This document shows positions 49,229-52,370 of a DNA stretch of 52,370 nt, piece by piece. The position numbers and the translations under genes were made by a program. Source of the stretch: Rectinema sp003452735 (GTDB lineage Bacteria; Spirochaetota; Spirochaetia; Treponematales; Rectinemataceae). The notes under the pieces are model-generated. The model was not told the origin of the DNA, made no database searches, and worked only from the letters and a program-made list of their open reading frames with translations. Each line of letters opens with the position of its first letter. Within the stretch, counting starts at the first letter, position 1. The stretch spans positions 1-52,370 of the forward strand of contig DAOOGR010000004.1 in assembly GCA_035415815.1 (NCBI GenBank), read 5' to 3'.

Positions 49229-50815
49229 TTACTTTATCTCCCAATCCTGGAATTTGTAATCCCAATTGTACCAAGGATTGCCGAATACGCCAGGTGTCTT
49301 GACTTTTGCCGTATTCACATAATAAATATTCTGCAGAATAAAGAGCGGCAATTTATAGAGGTATTTCTGTTCTAGCTTTTGCAGATCGACCAGTATCTGG
49401 TTGCGTTTTACGGGATCAGTGGTCTCGCGAAGCTCGTTGACTTTTGCATCAAAATAACCATCTTTCCCCAAGATGTTCACAAAATTCACGTTGTCGCTCG
49501 CATACTCACCATACCACTCTTCAAAACCAAAGGCAGATAGACCTTTAAGTGCTATGTCATAGTCTTTTACCTTATATAGTTCTGTTGTCGCATCTCCCTG
49601 GAATTTTTGGACATCTGTCTTAATTCCTACTTGAGCAAGGTATTGCGCAATGGCTGTCATAAAATTGATCGATGTCTGATCTGCATAATAGAAACGCAGC
49701 TTAAGAGGCTTACTGAAATCGAAGTTTGCTTCTTTGAGGAGCTGCTTAGCTTTTTCAGGATTATAAGAATATACCTCACTACTCTTATCATAGGCTGAGT
49801 GGCTCGTAGGAACACCGGTATAGATAAGTTTGGCCAATCCAGGATAGAGACCCTCGGCTATTGCCTTAGTATCGATAGCATACATAATAGCTTGGCGCAC
49901 TCTTATATCTGACATCGCCTTGTTGGGCACACCGTTAGCATCCTTGATATTCACCACAAAATACCGATAGAAGGTGATATCCACTGGATATGCAGTAAAT
50001 CCTTTCATTTTATTGAATTCGGATATCTGATCGGTAGCATTGGTGTTATAGAGGTCTAGCTTGCCAGACTGAGCCGCCACAATTGGATCGGCCATAGCGG
50101 TTAGCACGATGCGTGCGATTTTTGGTTTTGGCCCATCGTATTTCTCATAGGGAACGAATACCGCATAATTCCCAGGATTGAATTCTTCGAGTTTGTACAT
50201 TCCATTCCCTATAGGATGAGCCCAAAATGACGCATTTTGGAATTCAAGAGGGTTGACATCCTTTAGAAGATGCTTGGGCATGATAGCAAACTGACCAAGC
50301 ACGCTTATAGCATTCCCGACTTTTGCATCGAGCTTCATGGTGATTACATCGCCTTTCGCAGTAAGTCCCGAAAGGGACGAGGCTTTCCCTGCAATAAAAT
50401 CAGACGCTCCTACTATATGAGAAAAAACGCCTGTATATATTGCATTGACCTGTGCGGCTTTTAGCGCTGTTTGAATACTAAATACAACATCATCTGCGGT
50501 AACTGGAGTGCCATCGTGCCAACTTGCACCCTTTTTCATAGTGATCGTATATGTAAGTCCATCCGAAGAAATCTGGTAGCTAGAAGCGAGATCTGGCGAT
50601 ACCGTGGTGAGCGTAGGATCAGGCAAAAAAAGACTGCGGAACATGAGCACTTTCCATAGATCTCCCCTATTTACCCACGGATGATCCAATTTCGTGGTCA
50701 TTGTTGCGCCAGTCGTAGGAGTAAATAGATATAGCGTATTGTCAGCTGCAAACGCTGTTCCTACAAAGGTCGCAAACAATATCAGCGCGACAAGAGCGAT
50801 CCGCGTTTTTTTCAT
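49229..50815 (-). CDS. Family 5 ABC transporter substrate-binding protein (nanA locus)
   Basis: Periplasmic binding protein of 528 aa with signal peptide MKKTRIALVALILFATFVGTAFA. Family 5 phrases: YTITMKKGASWHDGTPVTADDVVFSI, PIGNGMYKLEEFNPGNYAVF, and YNPEKAKQLLKEANFDFSKPLKLRFY. First gene of the operon that ends with nanA. A SatA-like sialic acid or sialyl-oligosaccharide role is inferred from nanA and the divergent epimerase; a peptide ligand cannot be excluded. AGGAGG lies before the ATG. Upstream is a 534-base region with candidate operators. Confidence 0.9.
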   Translation of the reverse strand: MKKTRIALVALILFATFVGTAFAADNTLYLFTPTTGATMTTKLDHPWVNRGDLWKVLMFRSLFLPDPTLTTVSPDLASSYQISSDGLTYTITMKKGASWHDGTPVTADDVVFSIQTALKAAQVNAIYTGVFSHIVGASDFIAGKASSLSGLTAKGDVITMKLDAKVGNAISVLGQFAIMPKHLLKDVNPLEFQNASFWAHPIGNGMYKLEEFNPGNYAVFVPYEKYDGPKPKIARIVLTAMADPIVAAQSGKLDLYNTNATDQISEFNKMKGFTAYPVDITFYRYFVVNIKDANGVPNKAMSDIRVRQAIMYAIDTKAIAEGLYPGLAKLIYTGVPTSHSAYDKSSEVYSYNPEKAKQLLKEANFDFSKPLKLRFYYADQTSINFMTAIAQYLAQVGIKTDVQKFQGDATTELYKVKDYDIALKGLSAFGFEEWYGEYASDNVNFVNILGKDGYFDAKVNELRETTDPVKRNQILVDLQKLEQKYLYKLPLFILQNIYYVNTAKVKTPGVFGNPWYNWDYKFQDWEIK

Positions 50816-51349
50816 ATCGAACCTCCTAAAAAATTACTTTCGCCGTGACGATCAAGGCATTTTTAGACTAATTATTCTAAGTAGCGAACTTAGATCTCGA
50901 ATAATAGAATGTATCCAGATTTTGAAATTGTCAAGATTATATTGCATACTTCTTTAAAATTTTTTCTTTAATCAAGCATACAAGATTTCTACTATTATTT
51001 TATTTTGCGCTTTGAGATGAATCGCGATTATGCGCTTTGTGTAATATAATAAAAAATGTTATTTATTATTATATTTTAGTGACTTAAAGATATCTTCTAA
51101 TGTTTGATATTTCTTATCCTTATTAAATCGACCTGCTTTCTAGCGAGATATCATATTTTCGTTGACATGGGATAATATTCAAAGTAGTATACATGTTATG
51201 TGCATAATTCCAATTAAATCCGGATTACTTGAACCAAAAAAAGCGCTTACATTTTGCTCCGTATTTCAAATGTGCAAACCCTGTTCAAATTGTCTCTATC
51301 TGCTAATATTGAATAATTGCCATTGCCCAAATCAAAAGAGGAAACTGCT
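50816..51349. promoter_or_regulatory. 534-base divergent regulatory region of the nanA/epimerase locus
   Basis: No gene is seen. It holds TCTAAGT-AGCGA-ACTTAGA (perfect 7-base arms, 50876-50894) in the leader of the transporter operon, a TTGACA on the minus strand at 50929-50934 with no clear -10, two direct repeats TGCGCTTTG (51006-51014 and 51031-51039), AT-rich sequence around 51043-51075, and the plus-strand promoter at 51162-51190. Confidence 0.5.
51162..51190 (+). promoter_or_regulatory. Promoter of the epimerase gene
   Basis: Perfect TTGACA (51162-51167), 17 bases, TAGTAT (51185-51190). It leaves a leader of about 150 bases before the ATG at 51350. Confidence 0.6.
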
Positions 51350-52370
51350 ATGACGGTATCGCATATACATGAATTGAGGAATTTTTATTATCGAGAGCTA
51401 ACGGATGATATCTTGCCTTTCTGGCTTTCTCATGGAATAGACAATGAAAAAGGCGGCCTTTTAGACTTTCTAGATCGGCAGGGACAACCCCTTTCTACGG
51501 ATAAAGGTGGATGGGCACAGGGACGTGCGACTTGGATATTCTCTGCTCTCTATAATGATCTGGAACCTAGAGATACTTGGCTCTCTGCCGCAAGATCGTG
51601 TGCTGATTTTACAAGAGATAAAGTGCTTGCTGGCCCCGAAGGTCGGGCTTATTTCGAACTCGATCGGAATGGAAACCCCTTGATACTTAGGCGATATCTA
51701 TTTTCAGAGGCATTCGCAATTATCGGCCTCGCGGAGTATTCCAAAGCATCCGGAGATTCATCCTACCTTAGAAAAGCAATAGACACTCTAGCAGTCTACG
51801 ACCGCTTCAGAGGAAAGCTCGAGCCGAAAATCAATCCAGCGCTGCGCCCAATGAGAGGCCATTCCGATACAATGATAATGATAAATGTCTTTCAAGTTCT
51901 TAGAGATGCAGATCCAGAGCATGCCTCTATTTACTCAAGCAGAATACAAGATCGCATAGAAGAGCTTTTCCGTTATTTCGTAAAGCCCGAAAAAAAAGTC
52001 CTGCTCGAGACAGTAGATCCAGATGGAGAAATGACGGAAGGATGCGAAGGACGCACAATTAACCCCGGTCATATTATAGAGACCTCCTGGTTCCTTATGA
52101 GCGAAGCTCACATTAATGGTGATAAAGTTCTACTCAATAAAGCTATCGATCTCCTTTCCTGGTCTCTCGAGCGCGGATGGGACACCGAGTTTGGTGGCTT
52201 GTTCTCTTTCCTAGATGCCGAAGGAAAACAGCCTGCACAGATAGAATGGGATATGAAATATTGGTGGCCTCATTGTGAGGCTCTAATCGCCACGCTGATG
52301 GCTTATGTATCCACAAAAGACAGGCGCTGGGAACGATGGTTCGAAACGATCCATGAATATACATTCTCTC
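51350..52370 (+). CDS. N-acylglucosamine 2-epimerase family protein (partial, cut by the window end)
   Basis: The reading frame is open to the last base, giving about 340 residues of an expected 380-410. It is an (alpha/alpha)6-barrel epimerase: GGWAQGRATWIFSALY near residue 50, MRGHSDTMIM near residue 170, NPGHIIETSWFLM near residue 240, and KYWWPHCEALIATLMAY near residue 305, the places where the family's catalytic His residues lie. These enzymes interconvert N-acetylmannosamine and N-acetylglucosamine. Downstream of the nanA product (ManNAc) it would make GlcNAc without a kinase/NanE route. AGAGG precedes ATG 51350. Divergent from the Opp-type transporter and nanA. Confidence 0.88.
   Translation, partial: MTVSHIHELRNFYYRELTDDILPFWLSHGIDNEKGGLLDFLDRQGQPLSTDKGGWAQGRATWIFSALYNDLEPRDTWLSAARSCADFTRDKVLAGPEGRAYFELDRNGNPLILRRYLFSEAFAIIGLAEYSKASGDSSYLRKAIDTLAVYDRFRGKLEPKINPALRPMRGHSDTMIMINVFQVLRDADPEHASIYSSRIQDRIEELFRYFVKPEKKVLLETVDPDGEMTEGCEGRTINPGHIIETSWFLMSEAHINGDKVLLNKAIDLLSWSLERGWDTEFGGLFSFLDAEGKQPAQIEWDMKYWWPHCEALIATLMAYVSTKDRRWERWFETIHEYTFS

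Noticed and set aside
51043..51075. Ten-base inverted repeat AATATAATAA/TTATTATATT
   Set aside because: The region is almost pure A and T, so such a match is expected by chance.
1..52370. CRISPR arrays, tRNA or rRNA genes, insertion sequences, phage or integrase genes
   Set aside because: Looked for by eye on both strands; no repeat-spacer pattern, transposase motif or RNA-gene landmark was found.

Overview
The window (about 52.4 kb, moderate GC, no RNA genes, phage, insertion sequences or CRISPR seen) is a densely packed, transporter-rich stretch of a bacterial chromosome. A spirochaete, perhaps of the Treponema/Sphaerochaeta type, is my best guess. This rests on a TatT-like TRAP-associated helical protein and on a saccharolytic, amino-acid-using gene content with many periplasmic binding proteins; the assignment is an inference.

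Layout. (1) 3-2808, plus strand: the end of an L-rhamnose operon (mutarotase rhaM, a class II rhamnulose-1-phosphate aldolase without the usual fused dehydrogenase, isomerase rhaA). (2) 2920-3864: a PlsC-type acyltransferase. (3) 8846 down to 3896, minus strand: a compact four-gene cluster of ATP-grasp ligase, single-chain B12-dependent mutase-like enzyme, opine-dehydrogenase-family enzyme and small MscS-type membrane protein. I do not recognise this combination; it is the best candidate for an undescribed pathway. (4) 9032-10567, plus: pcm and a creatininase-family hydrolase. (5) 20500 down to 10674, minus: a nine-gene peptide operon (RpiR regulator, iadA, M55 D-aminopeptidase, Dpp-type ABC transporter, M19 dipeptidase-like protein). 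(6) 20670-22420: TatT-like protein and a ComEC-like metallo-beta-lactamase protein. (7) 22521-27509, plus: LacI regulator with an AfuABC/FbpABC-type transporter. (8) 31830 down to 27685, minus: a GNAT acetyltransferase and a ribose-type sugar ABC transporter. (9) 32252-38482, plus: a PAS protein, then IclR, DapA-like lyase, DctPQM TRAP transporter and a second, divergent DapA-like protein. (10) 38786-42726, plus: a second AfuABC-type transporter. (11) 50815 down to 42799, minus: an Opp-type ABC transporter, a beta-propeller protein of unknown function and nanA. (12) 51350 to the window end: an N-acylglucosamine 2-epimerase, cut by the edge. Regions 11 and 12 together look like a sialic-acid or N-acyl-amino-sugar uptake locus.

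The window therefore encodes six separate binding-protein-dependent importers, each beside its likely catabolic enzymes and often its own regulator. A recurring regulatory feature is that all six binding-protein genes are followed, before the next gene, by a stem-loop of unrelated sequence. Several promoters with operator-like palindromes are also readable: LacI type at 31969-31984, IclR type at 32747-32761, RpiR at 20531-20544, and a divergent promoter pair sharing one -35 box at 22477-22483.

All calls come from reading the sequence by eye against remembered family motifs. No search or alignment was run. Transporter substrates are inferred from neighbours and should be treated as hypotheses.
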